Origin: Meghimatium bilineatum | Lineage: Eukaryota > Mollusca > Gastropoda > Stylommatophora > Philomycidae | Direction of reading: 5' to 3' | Length of the DNA: 64,000 nucleotides | Assembly (NCBI GenBank): GCA_034231615.1 | Contig: CM067319.1 | Location: 10,810,891-10,874,890, forward strand | Shown here: piece by piece, positions 19,000-29,671 of the stretch | Position numbering within the stretch: position 1 is the stretch's first letter | Layout: the number at the start of each line of letters is the position of its first letter | Position numbers and translations under genes: made by a program | The notes under the pieces: model-generated | What the model was told of the DNA's origin: nothing | The model's database searches: none | Seen by the model: the letters and a program-made list of their open reading frames with translations, nothing else

Positions 19000-19413
19000 T
19001 GTATCTTGACTGTCGCCGGTCTCAAGGTAATTGCACCCTGCATTGATCTATTTAAATGTCTTCGTAGGATAACTAACACCCATTGGAGTGAATTCAAATC
19101 GAATGATAAAATCAGAGAAGAGACACGTCAAAATTTCATCACAGATGTTATCAGAAAACGCCGTTGGTCCTACATCGGGCTTGTCCTACGCGTAGACACC
19201 AACAGAATACACCACCAATCTCTTGAATGGATACCTACAGGCAAAAGAGCAAGGGGTAGACCAAAAGAAACACCCAGAAGAACAATACTTAAAGAAAGTA
19301 AAACAACCAATATTCATACTATTCAAGAACTGCACAGAATAGCTTTGAACAGACAATTTTGGAGAGATCTGACCTCTGCCCTATGCGCTAACTTCAGCGC
19401 AAAAGGAAAATGA
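19000..19413 (+). pseudogene. LINE C-terminal domain remnant
   Basis: A 135-aa open frame ends the LINE protein: KCLRRITNTHWSEFKSND, RKRRWSYIGLVLRVDTNRI, GKRARGRPKETPRRTI, IQELHRIALNRQFWRDLTSA then LCANFSAKGK. This tail (Lys-Arg-rich then Trp-containing) follows the reverse transcriptase in many RTE-like non-LTR elements. No RT precedes it, so it is a 5'-truncated copy rather than a gene. Confidence 0.65.
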
Positions 19414-19708
19414 ATGAATGAATTGATCTATTTATAGTGTGCGGGAACACTGGATGAATTACGTGAGAAAACCGTTTGTTGTTAGAATGAAATTTCCGTA
19501 CCTGTTCGAAATTCCTTGTCGGTTAAACAATGTCTAAACTACATATGCCCACACATAAAGATATTGTATAGAATTGGAACTGTTTTTATTACCAATAACT
19601 ACGCAATACTACCCAGGACTGGAATGATCACTGGATTACCAGAACCATTTTTTTAAAACTGCAAAGCTCTGATTTACACATTTAACCAAATTGGACTAAA
19701 TCCGAGGT

Positions 19709-19889
19709 TGATAAGAGGTAGGTCTACATCGCCATAAGAGGTAGGTCTACATCGCCATAAGAGGTAGGTCTATATCGCCATAAGAGGTAGGTCTACATCG
19801 CCATAAGAGGTAGGTCTACATCGCCATAAGAGGTAGGTCTACATCGCCATAAGAGGTAGGTCTACATCGCCATAAGAGGTAGGTCTACA
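19709..19889. repeat. 23-bp tandem repeat, about 8 copies
   Basis: Unit GAGGTAGGTCTACATCGCC plus ATAA; one copy has TATATCGCC. Confidence 0.95.
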
Positions 19890-20084
19890 CTTTCATTGAT
19901 AACTCAAAAAATTAAAACAAATTTGAATTTTTACTATTAGGGGTCCTATTTATCATAATTCGAATCACATAGTTTAAGACCTTGTTCGTGTAATTTACAA
20001 TTTCACTGTTTTGTTTCCCCTTAGTAGTCTTCTGTAACTAATGTGGAAGTGTTGAGTTAAATGTGAAACGGACCTTAATAAAAA

Positions 20085-20505
20085 AAAGAAAAAGACAATC
20101 TTAATTTTTGGCCACTTCATGAGACAAGCAGGTTTGGAGAACTTAATCACAACAGGCAAGATTGAAGGCAACAGAGACATAGGGCGACAACGTGAGAAAA
20201 TATTAGACAGTTTGACAACCTGGCAGGGCAGGGCCGGTCTTAGGCCATTGCAACCTATGCGGCCGCAGTGGGCCCCGCACTTCATAGACCCATAAATTCA
20301 TATTATAATTTATTTTATTATCCTCTTCCCTACCCAGACTGGGCCCCGCGCAATCCATTTCGCATTGCCCCCCCCCCAATTATTAGGGCCGGCCCTGCGG
20401 CAGGGAAACAACAACGATCTTGATACATAGGTCTAATACTGTAGACAGAGAGCTGTTGAGAGCCATGATCGCCTACGCCAGCCGGCATGGCACATGATGA
20501 TGATG
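20085..20505 (+). mobile_element. LINE tail fragment, interrupted
   Basis: Encodes FGHFMRQAGLENLITTGKI, EGNRDIGRQREKILDSLTTW, then after the hAT-like insertion RETTTILIH..DRELLRAMIA and YASRHGT. Parallel to 56,335-56,545. Confidence 0.7.
20229..20397. mobile_element. GC-rich hAT-like MITE in a LINE tail
   Basis: Starts CAGGGCCGGTCTTAGG and ends TTAGGGCCGGCCCTG (inverted repeats). Flanked by TGGCAGGG (20221-20228) and CGGCAGGG (20398-20405), an 8-bp TSD with one mismatch. Removing it restores the LINE text seen at 56.46 kb. Confidence 0.8.
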
Positions 20506-21109
20506 AGTAGTAGTCTTCGGATACTCTTCATTGTAGACCGGACACGTCTATACGGGCGACATAAACTACGTAAAGAATAAGGGGGGGGGGGAGTGACAAA
20601 AGTTGACGTCACCAAACCGATCTGTATACACCATGTTTTTTTTTAATTGTGTGAATTTGAACAATTAATTTATATCTGTGACATTTTGTAGGATTATTTT
20701 ATCGCTATATTTTTCTGGGAAAATGTTTAGAGGGGTTGACAATTCAGCAGCTATGTCCCTGAATTCTTGAGACATTGTTGACAACGGAGGGGGTGACATA
20801 AATTGCCAACAAAGTGTTGATGTAATTTATGGACAGCCTCTTACGTACTCCGATTTTCACTTGAATATCCACCATTACACGATGACACAGTTCAAGTTGT
20901 TTGTTGGTTGAGAAAACATTTTCTACGCCCACAGTAGCAATGAGGTAAACAGAAATACAAATGGGAGGGAAGCACCATGAGATGGACAGGATGCAGTCTA
21001 ACAGAGTGCACCACTAAGGCAAGAAACGATGGATCTTTGAGATATGTTAGAGCCAACCTTCGTTGAGAAGACGGTACTTGATAATAATGGCAACCCTGTA
21101 AAAGTTTCG
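20506..21109. other. No gene recognised
   Basis: Contains a G run near 20,582 and a possible decayed LINE tail at 20,970-21,080 (GRDG..LTECTTKARND pattern on +). Otherwise unassigned. Confidence 0.3.
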
Positions 21110-21595
21110 AGAACATTCATAAGTGTTATGGTATGGAAATAAACAATGAGAAAAGCAAAATGATGTCAAACAGAGATGACAACACGACTCCCGTTACCAT
21201 CTGGATGAATGGACTGAAACTAGAAGAAATTGATACCTTAAAATACAAGAAATTGATACCTTAAAATACAAGAAATTGATACCTTAAAATACAAGAAATT
21301 AATACCTTAAAATACTTAGTATCTTACATGAGTAGAGATGGAAGCAATAAGAAAGAAATAAAGACGACTTAATATATCCTCACTTGATGTGGTCACCAAA
21401 GGACAAGAGACGACGAGGACGACCAAAAGAAACTTTAAGTAGAACTATTACAAGAGAACATTTCACCATCGGTATCAGAAACAATGAAGGTGTAAAGCAA
21501 AGTGCAATGAAACGAGAGACATGGAAATCTATAATATCCGCCCTATATGCCGTCTTTGGCCCTAGAGGAATAACTAACTAACTAATATATCCTCT
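21110..21595 (+). pseudogene. RTE-like LINE remnant with 23-bp internal repeat
   Basis: Encodes YGMEINNEKSKMMSN and IWMNGLKLEEIDTLKY (RT thumb side), then GRPKETLSRTITRE and ALYAVFGPRGITN, with a TAACTAACTAA end. A 23-bp segment (AAGAAATTGATACCTTAAAA..) is repeated about 4 times at about 21,226-21,315, within the coding remnant. Confidence 0.7.
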
Positions 21596-21599
21596 GCTG

Positions 21600-21960
21600 C
21601 AATGTCCACATTAAATACTGCGTGAAAGAGCAGAATAAGTGCAACGTAAAAATTAACTATATAAATCCAGCCCATGTAGGAATTCCAGGAAACGAGACAG
21701 CGGACACGGAACTGATGTCAGTGTAGGACTTGGCAGATCTGAAATCAGAAGCATATAAACAACACAATACTAAAGGAGTGGACAGAAAAATGGGACACCA
21801 GTGCAAAAGGGAGAATGCACATACTCTGTTAAAGGGACTATCTAGGAACCGGCAAATGGAAGAGTTGAAAATCCCCGCCAGTACGAAACTAATACAATTT
21901 AGACTATGAAATTCATTGCATAAAAGACTCAAACAAATTTGTGAAGAGGAAAATACAATT
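21600..21960 (+). mobile_element. LINE RNase H fragment
   Basis: Encodes INPAHVGIPGNETADTEL (RNase H C-terminal HxGxxGNExAD pattern) and FRL followed by a stop, then NSLHKRLKQICEEEN. Interrupted by stops. Confidence 0.6.
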
Positions 21961-22009
21961 TAACATTTTCAACTTCATTGTCATAGATTACACGATCATA
22001 TAGAAGACC

Positions 22010-22310
22010 TATCCTTTTGACTTGAACATTTGGTTGCATGCCTGGAGTAATAGAGAAGTTCGGTATAACCAGTAGTCAATTGGTGGCGGGGAATGAGCAC
22101 AGTGAACCCTATCTTGGCTGCAGTGGCTAGGAGCAGTGCATAGGTTGAAACCTACCTTCCTGGAGGTGTGATAGTTATTATCTGGCTCTGTCCCGGGGTG
22201 GACCGAAAATCCACAGACTTCCCAGAAATATAATGCCATTTAATGGCATTGGGTCAAATGACATGAGCCCATGGACCGCTGGATCAGCAACCAACCAACC
22301 AACCATAGAC
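22010..22310 (-). mobile_element. RepD partial copy
   Basis: Complement of the RepD (GTTG)n half; ends CAACCAACCAACCAACC on +. Confidence 0.75.
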
Positions 22311-23199
22311 GACCTAAAAGATTACTACATAAATAATAAAATACCGTAGGGGCCCTATAGCCTACAAAAGTTACTTGGCCATGATGTGCCAAGAGATAGA
22401 CTAAAACTGAGTTAAACACGAATTATCACCAGAACTAAAGTTCAAATTTAAAAAGTTTAGTAAGCTGACAGCTACGACACAATAATACAAGTAGTTATTT
22501 GTTACAGTGTTATATGTGTGCTTGCTGCCAGTTTGCTCGCCTGGTTATCTGTGCTTGCTTCTATTCTTTTCTTTAATCATACGTCCACCTAGGGCCAATA
22601 CTATCTCCACTGTTTCCTTCTCATGGGACTTTTCAGGACCACAAGTCACCTAGACGATGCTACACCTGTGCTGCTCTAGTCAATGCCAAGAATCCCACCT
22701 TTTCTTTTCAAAACTGTTAGTCCTTCTCGGGACTTTTACTAGTCCTTCTCAGACTATATTTATATTCTTTTTCGGGATTTTATTACTTCTTCTACTCTTT
22801 TTCAGGACTCATCGACTTCTCTTCCAGCTGATTGAACAGAGGAACTCTCACAATAGAAGACGCCTGGCACTGTGAATTTTATTTGGCATTAATTGCACGC
22901 ATGGTTGCTTAATGGATTGTTTCAAACCATAAGGTCACACGTAGATAAAAGCCAACAGGGCTCAATATAACCAACATGACTTCGGTCTTAGATTGAAAGG
23001 ATCGTGCCTCGAGCAGAGGCTTCAATACCCCCATCCTTCAATTTAACAAACAAACATACATATATAAATCTCTAATAATACCTATTTTTTGTACTGATGT
23101 GAGAGTTGGACAATCACAGCAGAGATTGAGAGAAGACTATATGAATAATAATAACAATAAAACCGACAACACGGTAGTGTCTTAGGAATGTCACATTGA
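22311..23199. other. No gene recognised
   Basis: A loosely repetitive GGGACTTTT/TTCTCGGGACTTTTACT stretch at 22,620-22,810; otherwise featureless. Confidence 0.35.
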
Positions 23200-23520
23200 G
23201 ATATTTGGTGCATAATGATCTTCAAGCATCTCTACCCTCTATCAACCTGATGAATTTTGAAACCATACCCCGTTCAGTCCTTGATATTATCTAGCCATGT
23301 CTTCTTCTGTTTACCTCGTCTTCCTCCATCCTTCATCGTGCATTGAAGAACATCTCTTGTCATTGAGGAATGTCTCGTCACTTGCCCGTGACACCAGAGT
23401 TTACGAAGTTTCACGATTGTTAATAGTGGTTCTTGTCGTCTCGCTAATACATTGATTCTATAATTCACAAACACATTGTTCTTATGTCCTCAGTAACAGA
23501 TACACAGCATACGTCTTTAT
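23200..23520 (-). mobile_element. LINE C-terminal tail fragment
   Basis: The minus strand encodes KLRKLWCHGQVTRHSSMTRD, VLQCTMKDGGRRGKQKKTW and LDNIKD, the tail of an RTE-like protein (usual form GRRRGRQRKSWLDNIK). Confidence 0.7.
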
Positions 23521-23859
23521 TCTTCTCTCTGAATGCAGTTAGAATCCACGTCTCGGCCATATAGAAATATTGACATAAATCAAAGATTTACATAAGTTTA
23601 TCTTAACAGGTGGTAATTCTGCTTTTCCAAATGGTGGTCATAGCGGCAATGACCATTGTCAGTCGTTTCTTATCTTCAGCTATTGATTAGGCCTAACGAT
23701 TACCACTAATCTAGACTCACATTCAGATCAGTAAAAGACAGCATATTTCTAAAAACCAATGGAGGAATACTGCGCACCCAGCATACAGTGCATAAAATCA
23801 ATATAGGCCTATACATGAAAAACAAAATAAAAACTCTTGCAAGTCAACAAAAACCTCAT

Positions 23860-24110
23860 GGCAAGTGGTGAAACGTTGCAAACCTGTGTGGTTTGGACAT
23901 GAAGCACGATTCCCTTCACAAAACTATCCCGCAAGGAACAGTTGAGGGTTGAAGAAGAAGAGGACATAAGAAAGTATGGATCGATAATATTAAAGACTGG
24001 ACAGGATTAAGATTTTCCACACTTAGAAGAAGAAGAAAAATCTACACTTAAATTAGGAACAGAGAGGCATGGAGGAATTTTTGTATTGATAATTCCAGAG
24101 TGGCACACCT
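23860..24110 (+). mobile_element. LINE C-terminal tail fragment
   Basis: Encodes WFGHEARFPSQNYPARNS then frameshifted KKVWIDNIKDWTG and EAWRN. Same family as 23,200-23,520. Confidence 0.6.
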
Positions 24111-25009
24111 AAACAAAGTTTCCGGAAGTTAAAAATAAACTTGGGTCAGTTTAGATTAAGCAGAACTGGAGTCTATTATCTCGACGGTTTCGTTTTAGAT
24201 ACTTTAGGCTAAAGTTTAGGTTTAGAAATAATTCCCACTTCCGATTGTTATTAAAAATGTCTTCTGTTCACAACGAACTATTATCATCAATGGTAAACGT
24301 GAGTTTGGCTCAGGGAAGTACAAGGAAATAATTTTATATCCCAAAATTTTCCTGCTGCCCCTAGTAAATGAAATGTCCCAAACCACTTGATTTATCTCAG
24401 ATATCATATAAATACTGTAAGTATCCTCTTATCACAATTCACACTGAACAGTATTGTAATGTAATTGTAAATTATGAATGAATCGGAACGGAAAGATTAG
24501 AAATGTTGACATTTAAGCATAGTCTAAGTCATGTGCTGTGCACACCCGGCGAGAATTAATAAATTGGAGTCATTACTAGTCCTGGACCTTATTTATTACA
24601 CGTCAACTCAGTACACTTCATTACAGTGTAGTGTACAGTAGTATCAAGTGACTAGACTTAAGACTAAAGCAAAGCTACCAACAACTGTCCGATCAAGTTA
24701 CTAATTTAGTAGACCTAATTATACGTAGTAAATAATAGTGGGTCGCCTAATAGTGTTACTTACACTTTACACTACACCATACAGACTTCCAACTCAACTG
24801 GTGAGTATAGTATAAATTTAATAAATAAATATTTGTTAAGTTTAAGTAAAGTTTCTCTTATTTACACCAAATAAAGAAAGGTTATCAGTATCTGGGAATC
24901 TATCTAAACCCGTAATCCGCGTCAGGTTGTAGGGGTACCACATTGGATGCTTCAGGTAAAGCTTGAAACAGGGTAGGCACTAATGTAGTTTTGCTAATAA
25001 CTAGAAACA
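24111..25009 (+). promoter_or_regulatory. Repeat-poor stretch; possible leader exon/promoter (speculative)
   Basis: One of the few stretches without a recognised repeat. CATACAGACTTCCAACTCAA then CTG/GTGAGTATAG at about 24,780-24,810 would be a good splice donor. The stretch sits 4.3 kb upstream of the first IAP exon on the same strand, so it could be a noncoding first exon. No TATA or transcript evidence. Confidence 0.15.
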
Positions 25010-25110
25010 CATATAATCACACACAAATCGATATTTCGACCAAAAGACCTTTATCAAGAGTACATACAGTAAACACATATAGGCCTACATAAAAAACAAC
25101 AAGCAGGAGC
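25010..25110. repeat. Dispersed repeat (ATTTCGACCAAAAGACC core)
   Basis: Related to 8,870-9,000; both carry the core followed by TTTATCAAGA. Confidence 0.35.
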
Positions 25111-25559
25111 AACACAAATTATGTTCACATGGCCTAGAAAAATGTGGAGACAATGGAAAGGATTGAAACTAGATTAGAGATGACAGGAATCTTCTTCTAG
25201 GACACAAACAGGAATATACAAGAACACACCCAAATACATGTGAAAACAAGACAAGGGTTGCTTCAGCGCACAATTTATATCTTCAACAATGCGGATGAAT
25301 GAGGGAGAATCTTGTCCTGTCTATTCCCTGATGTCTGTCCATATCTTTATTTTGCCTCTGCTGCTTCCACCCTTGACTGTTCCATACAGTATTGTTTTCA
25401 ACATGGAATCATGTCTGCATTCATGTCTAAACCATGCTAGTTTTCATTGTTTCACTATTGAAAGCAAAGTTCCTGTTGAACCTGTATAGTGTATATATCT
25501 CTATTTCATTACTTACGTACACGACATTTATCTTATACTTTTTAGGCCTAGGAAATTCA

Positions 25560-26040
25560 TAGACATCATCTGTAGCGTTTGTATGCGAAAGCCTGTAGTT
25601 GTCTCTCCATGTACACAGTCTTGATTAGAAACTGGCTTCACAGCATATGGGGCATTCCTATAAGTGCTCCGCCCTCCATTCCAGCAGCCATCCCAGTGTA
25701 TTTAGACTCAAAGAGTTCTAGTCAGGTGTTGATTGTGTGATCTTCTGAACATTCCAAAAAATGTACTTTTCCTTCTATCATCTCTAGACACTCCCATTTC
25801 TATCATTCTCTGTATGTGTGCGTTCTCAGCATCATTGATATTATCTTCATCTTGAAATGAATTTATTACTGTCTTGATTAAGTCTGCTTTATCTCTTCTC
25901 AGTATTGTGCCATCTATCGCCGCAATGCCTGAAAATAAGTAGGCTCTCTTGTTTCCTCTGACCCCAGCATGACCAGGACAGTATATCCATGTAATGCTCT
26001 GGAAAATTGATTTGTTCAATAAATCCCACCATTCTTTTAT
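25560..26040 (-). pseudogene. LINE RNase H remnant
   Basis: A 112-aa minus-strand frame includes ITWIYCPGHAGVRGNKRAYL (expected GNERADxL; the Asp is replaced by Tyr in KRAYL) and RRSHNQHLTRTL. The altered catalytic-side residue and lack of an RT make it dead. Confidence 0.7.
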
Positions 26041-26385
26041 CAGCAAACATACAGCACAACAAAAAGCACTAGTGAGTTATAAAGATTGATTTTCACTTCA
26101 ACACTGTTGCTTTTCCAAATCAAGTTTAGCCTTGACATAGAAGATAAAGCGATTTCCAGCCTTATTTTCCATCTCTGCATATGCTAAATCTGAGGTATTG
26201 GAAAGTATTCACCGTCTCAAGTTTATATCTATTCATCATGATGTCGGTCTGTTCTTTTGTGTCTCTGCTGTTAACTGTTAAACAAGACCTCTTTTCTGTG
26301 TTGATTTCCATTCCGTACTTGTTGGCAACTATTTACAACTTTTCTGTTAACTCTTCTAATTCTTGTTCTGACCAGCTATAAGATT
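26041..26385 (-). pseudogene. RTE-like RT C-terminal remnant
   Basis: The minus strand encodes IVANKYGMEINTEKRSCLTV, DTKEQTDIMMNRYKLETVN and LSSMSRLNLIWKSNSVEVKI, a typical post-palm segment of RTE-like reverse transcriptases. Confidence 0.7.
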
Positions 26386-26499
26386 ACTAATATAATATTA
26401 TTAGGCCTGTATTTTTCATTGATCAATGGCATAGGCCTAATCACAAATGTGGTCAGCATAATGCCCTCTGCCTGTACTTTTATTTTCTAAAAAGATATG

Positions 26500-26636
26500 G
26501 TACCTATTTCTTTAAGATGGGCCATTGGTGATTTTCAAATATTTCCAGTTGAACCGGGAATTGAGTTTTGGATCACCTGATTGAGAAGTCAGTGCACTTC
26601 CTGCTGAGCTACCGATGCCCTTTGTTTAAGTTTAGA
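26500..26636 (-). mobile_element. tRNA-derived SINE
   Basis: The minus strand reads GGGCATCGGTAGCTCAGCAG (A box) and AATTCCCGGTTCAAC (B box), then GGAAATATTTGAAAATC. The head resembles a tRNA but does not fold into a full cloverleaf. Confidence 0.55.
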
Positions 26637-26637
26637 G

Positions 26638-27205
26638 AGTGGTTGGTTGGTTGCTGATCCAGCGGTCCATGGGCTCATACCCTTTGACCCAATGCCATTA
26701 AATGGCATTATATCGCTAGGAAGTCTGTGGACTTCCAGGAATGTAGGTTTCAACCTATGCACTGCTCCTAGCCACTATAGCCAAGATAGGATTCACTGTG
26801 CTCATTCCCCGCCACCAATTGACTACTGGTTATGCCAAACTTCTCTATTGCTCCGGGCATGCAACCAAATGTTCAAGTCAAAAGGATTGTCACGTCCTGA
26901 GTCACTGTGCCTCTGTGATTGGTTTCAGCCATAGGAAAAAACAGTGCTGTTAGTTTTCCCCTTCCCAGTGCTGCACAGTACATATCTGGCTCCCTCCCAA
27001 CCACAGAGGGTGCATACATATATATTCAGGTAAACATGAAACACATTTCAACAACAAAATAAAAGCATAATTGTATAGATGTCATGCCATGAAGCTTCTA
27101 TAAGAAGATAACCTCAATATAACGGCATGTCATTCACTGAGGTTGTCTGTTTGATGGGTGGTATGTCTAGTGGGCCATTGGTGAGACCCACAGACGCAAC
27201 CACAT
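26638..27205 (+). mobile_element. RepD copy
   Basis: Starts GTGGTTGGTTGGTTGCTGAT and ends GGTGAGACCCACAGACGC. Internal deletion relative to 17,676-18,250 near 26,730. Confidence 0.75.
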
Positions 27206-27549
27206 GCGTAAGAGAGTGGTTAAGTTTAGGATAAACAAAAATATTATTTTTAAATAAAAGACATTAGACTTTAACGCTATGGTAATTACTAACAACGCAG
27301 AGTATCCTTACTTCGGGTAAGTTTCTTATGCTTGAGAGATCGTCTGCCAACTGTATACCTGCAAGAAAATGGAGATCCAAGCAATGATGACCACATTGCT
27401 AGATAGTGAATATTTAACTGATTGGAAGTTTTAGTGTTGCATGTAGTCTCCGAATGATTTTGTGGTTCCTTTTGTGTTTGTTTATCCCTTTCATGATAGA
27501 CTTTTTGGTTGAAATGTTGATTCTGTGTATTTTTCAACATGCAGTTCTT

Positions 27550-27718
27550 CAGTGGAATCCCGTTATAACAACTTGGTCAGGACCAACAAAATATGCATGT
27601 AATAACATAATTTCATTATATAACGGAACAAATAACATAACAAATATAATTGGGGATTTTTAAAAGTGTTATATAGGGAAATATGTTATAAAAAATGTGC
27701 TGTAGAAGAATTCCACTG
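27550..27718. mobile_element. pogo-like MITE
   Basis: CAGTGGAATCCCGTTATAAC at the left, GAATTCCACTG then TA at the right; internal AATATAATTGGGGATTTTTA as in sister copies. Confidence 0.75.
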
Positions 27719-27720
27719 TA

Positions 27721-28345
27721 TTTAACCAATTTTTTATTTCAACATTTACTTACCATTAGTTGATGAATGAAATACCACTGCAGACATGATATGCTACTAG
27801 ATGATGATAATGGACATGATCTATAAAAAAAAATAAGAGGTTTAAAGTTTACATTTACAATTTCAGAATCTGTAATGTATAATAAGTCTTTATTTTTGTT
27901 GATTTTTCTGTGAGTAAATGGAAAGGTAAAGGTATGCTGATTTATGAACAATCATTATAGCAAAGATTCTCCCATAATTTCTCAGCTTCTTAGTCAATGG
28001 CTGACCAGAAACAACCTGACTAGCATTACATATCATACTCACTCAGTAGTGATGATGCCATTCCTCGACTTTTATAAAGCTCAGTCCTGGTACCTTACTT
28101 CCTTTTAGCCGGGTGAACCAAATCAATCATTTTTATTTCAATGTATGAGTGAACTATTAACCTGTGTCTAATGGTCAATGGAGTGTGACTTAATACTACT
28201 CTACTGTGGCTGACGGTAAGTATATGCGATTGTAGAGAAATGAAGAGCAAGAACTAACAAACATATCAAATATTTCTACTATCAGTTTATATATGCAATC
28301 ATACCTACACAACTTCAAACAAAATTGTGAAAAATTTGCAAAAAA
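27721..28345. other. Nothing recognised
   Basis: AT-rich, no coding or repeat signature. Confidence 0.35.
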
Positions 28346-28348
28346 ATA

Positions 28349-28536
28349 CAGTGGAATTCCTCTATAGCGCATCCTTTTGTAACAAATTTCTCTATATAGT
28401 CTTTCTCTATATACAGAACTTTTCAAAATTCCGATATTATATTTATTATATATTGTTTTTCAACTTATAACTAAGTTCTGTTATTAAATTCATATTCTGT
28501 CATTCCGGACCAAGTTGTTATAACGGGATTCCATTG
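28349..28536. mobile_element. pogo-like MITE with TA duplication
   Basis: TA/CAGTGGAATTCCTCTATAGC at the left; GTTATAACGGGATTCCATTG/TA at the right. 188 bp. Confidence 0.78.
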
Positions 28537-28719
28537 TACATATTAGAACAATTTCTATATTTCCACTAAATCATTAGCTTTACTACGCTGTACTTGATAA
28601 ATCTTTATTATCATCAAATGCTGTCTCTGTAACAAGGGTTGGCTGCAATAGGACCTCCAACATCCTCTGTTTCTTACCTTAGTGTAGCACTCTGCAGACT
28701 TTATCCTGTCCATCTAATT

Positions 28720-28975
28720 CTATATTCATTCTCAAACTCCTAAAGATTAGCAGGATGTGGTCCAGGGAACAGAATGTATTGTGATATGGTTTACAGCTTA
28801 GATGTCATATCTGCATCTTTTGGCCTGACATGTCAGACTTCAGCATGGCTTCTGGGGCTCTTTGAACATATACGGGATGGGACAGCCACCCCCCTCCCCA
28901 AATCTTCTTAATCGCCTCTTACAACATGCATGGAAGGTAAACAGTGTTGCTATTCTTTACTCCCATTGTGGGCAT
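28720..28975 (-). mobile_element. RepB copy
   Basis: TTCATTCTCAAACTCC, GATTAGCAGGATGTGGTCCA, CTTCAGCATGGCTTCTGGG, GGGATGGGACAGCCACCCCC and ATTCTTTACTCCCATTGTGG in minus-strand RepB order. Ends about 130 bp before the first IAP exon. Confidence 0.75.
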
Positions 28976-29107
28976 CGGCAACACCTTCGTTGAAACAAAA
29001 TCTATATTGACAGTTCTGTCCCGAGGCCAAGGAGTAGAAGTTGTATTAAAGTATTGTGACCTCCAAACGGATGTGCTCATCTGTAATTTCTGTCTGTTTG
29101 ATTTCAG

Positions 29108-29671
29108 GTTGGATGTGGATAACTACTTTAGTCAAATGGATGATGGTCATGGAAGGAATTTTGAACCTAGATCTCAATCACCTGGCTATGACATCGGTCC
29201 CGATGAGGACAGACATTATAATCATACACAAGTTGACGTGTTGGTTTTAGACTTAGATAATAATCCTAATGAATACAGATATGAACGGGCGTTAATCCGG
29301 AATCCACCGAATGGGAGGTTTGAAGAGCTTCTTGATGAGACACCAAACAGAACCACAGATGTGCCAGACATGAATAGAATGGATGAGGCATTCTATCTTG
29401 AAACCAATCGACTCAAAACTTTTGAAGGCAACTGGCAAGATGGTTATTTTGTAAGTCCTGTTGATTTAGCAAGAAATGGTTTTGTCTATACTGGACCAGG
29501 AGATAAAGTTAAGTGTGTTTTCTGCTTGAAGCACCTGTGGAACTGGGATCCTGGAGATTCTGTGGATGTAGAGCATCGGAGATTGTACCAAAATTGTCCA
29601 TTTGTCAGAGGGCAGTGTGAACATTTGAATGTCCCACAAAACCAGTCTGAGAACATGCAACGATCTTTCGG
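29108..29671 (+). CDS. IAP exon with acidic N-terminus and BIR1
   Basis: Acceptor GATTTCAG, donor GTAAGG. Encodes an Asp-rich N-terminal region (YDIGPDEDRHY, VDVLVLDLDNNPNEY) of no recognised fold, then BIR1 (NRLKTFEGNW to NCPFVRG). It ends with two bases of Gly188. Confidence 0.9.

Noticed and set aside
28944-29107. 5' extension of the first IAP exon to an upstream ATG
   Set aside because: The sequence overlaps a RepB copy and crosses a good splice acceptor at 29,106-29,107; treated as intron.
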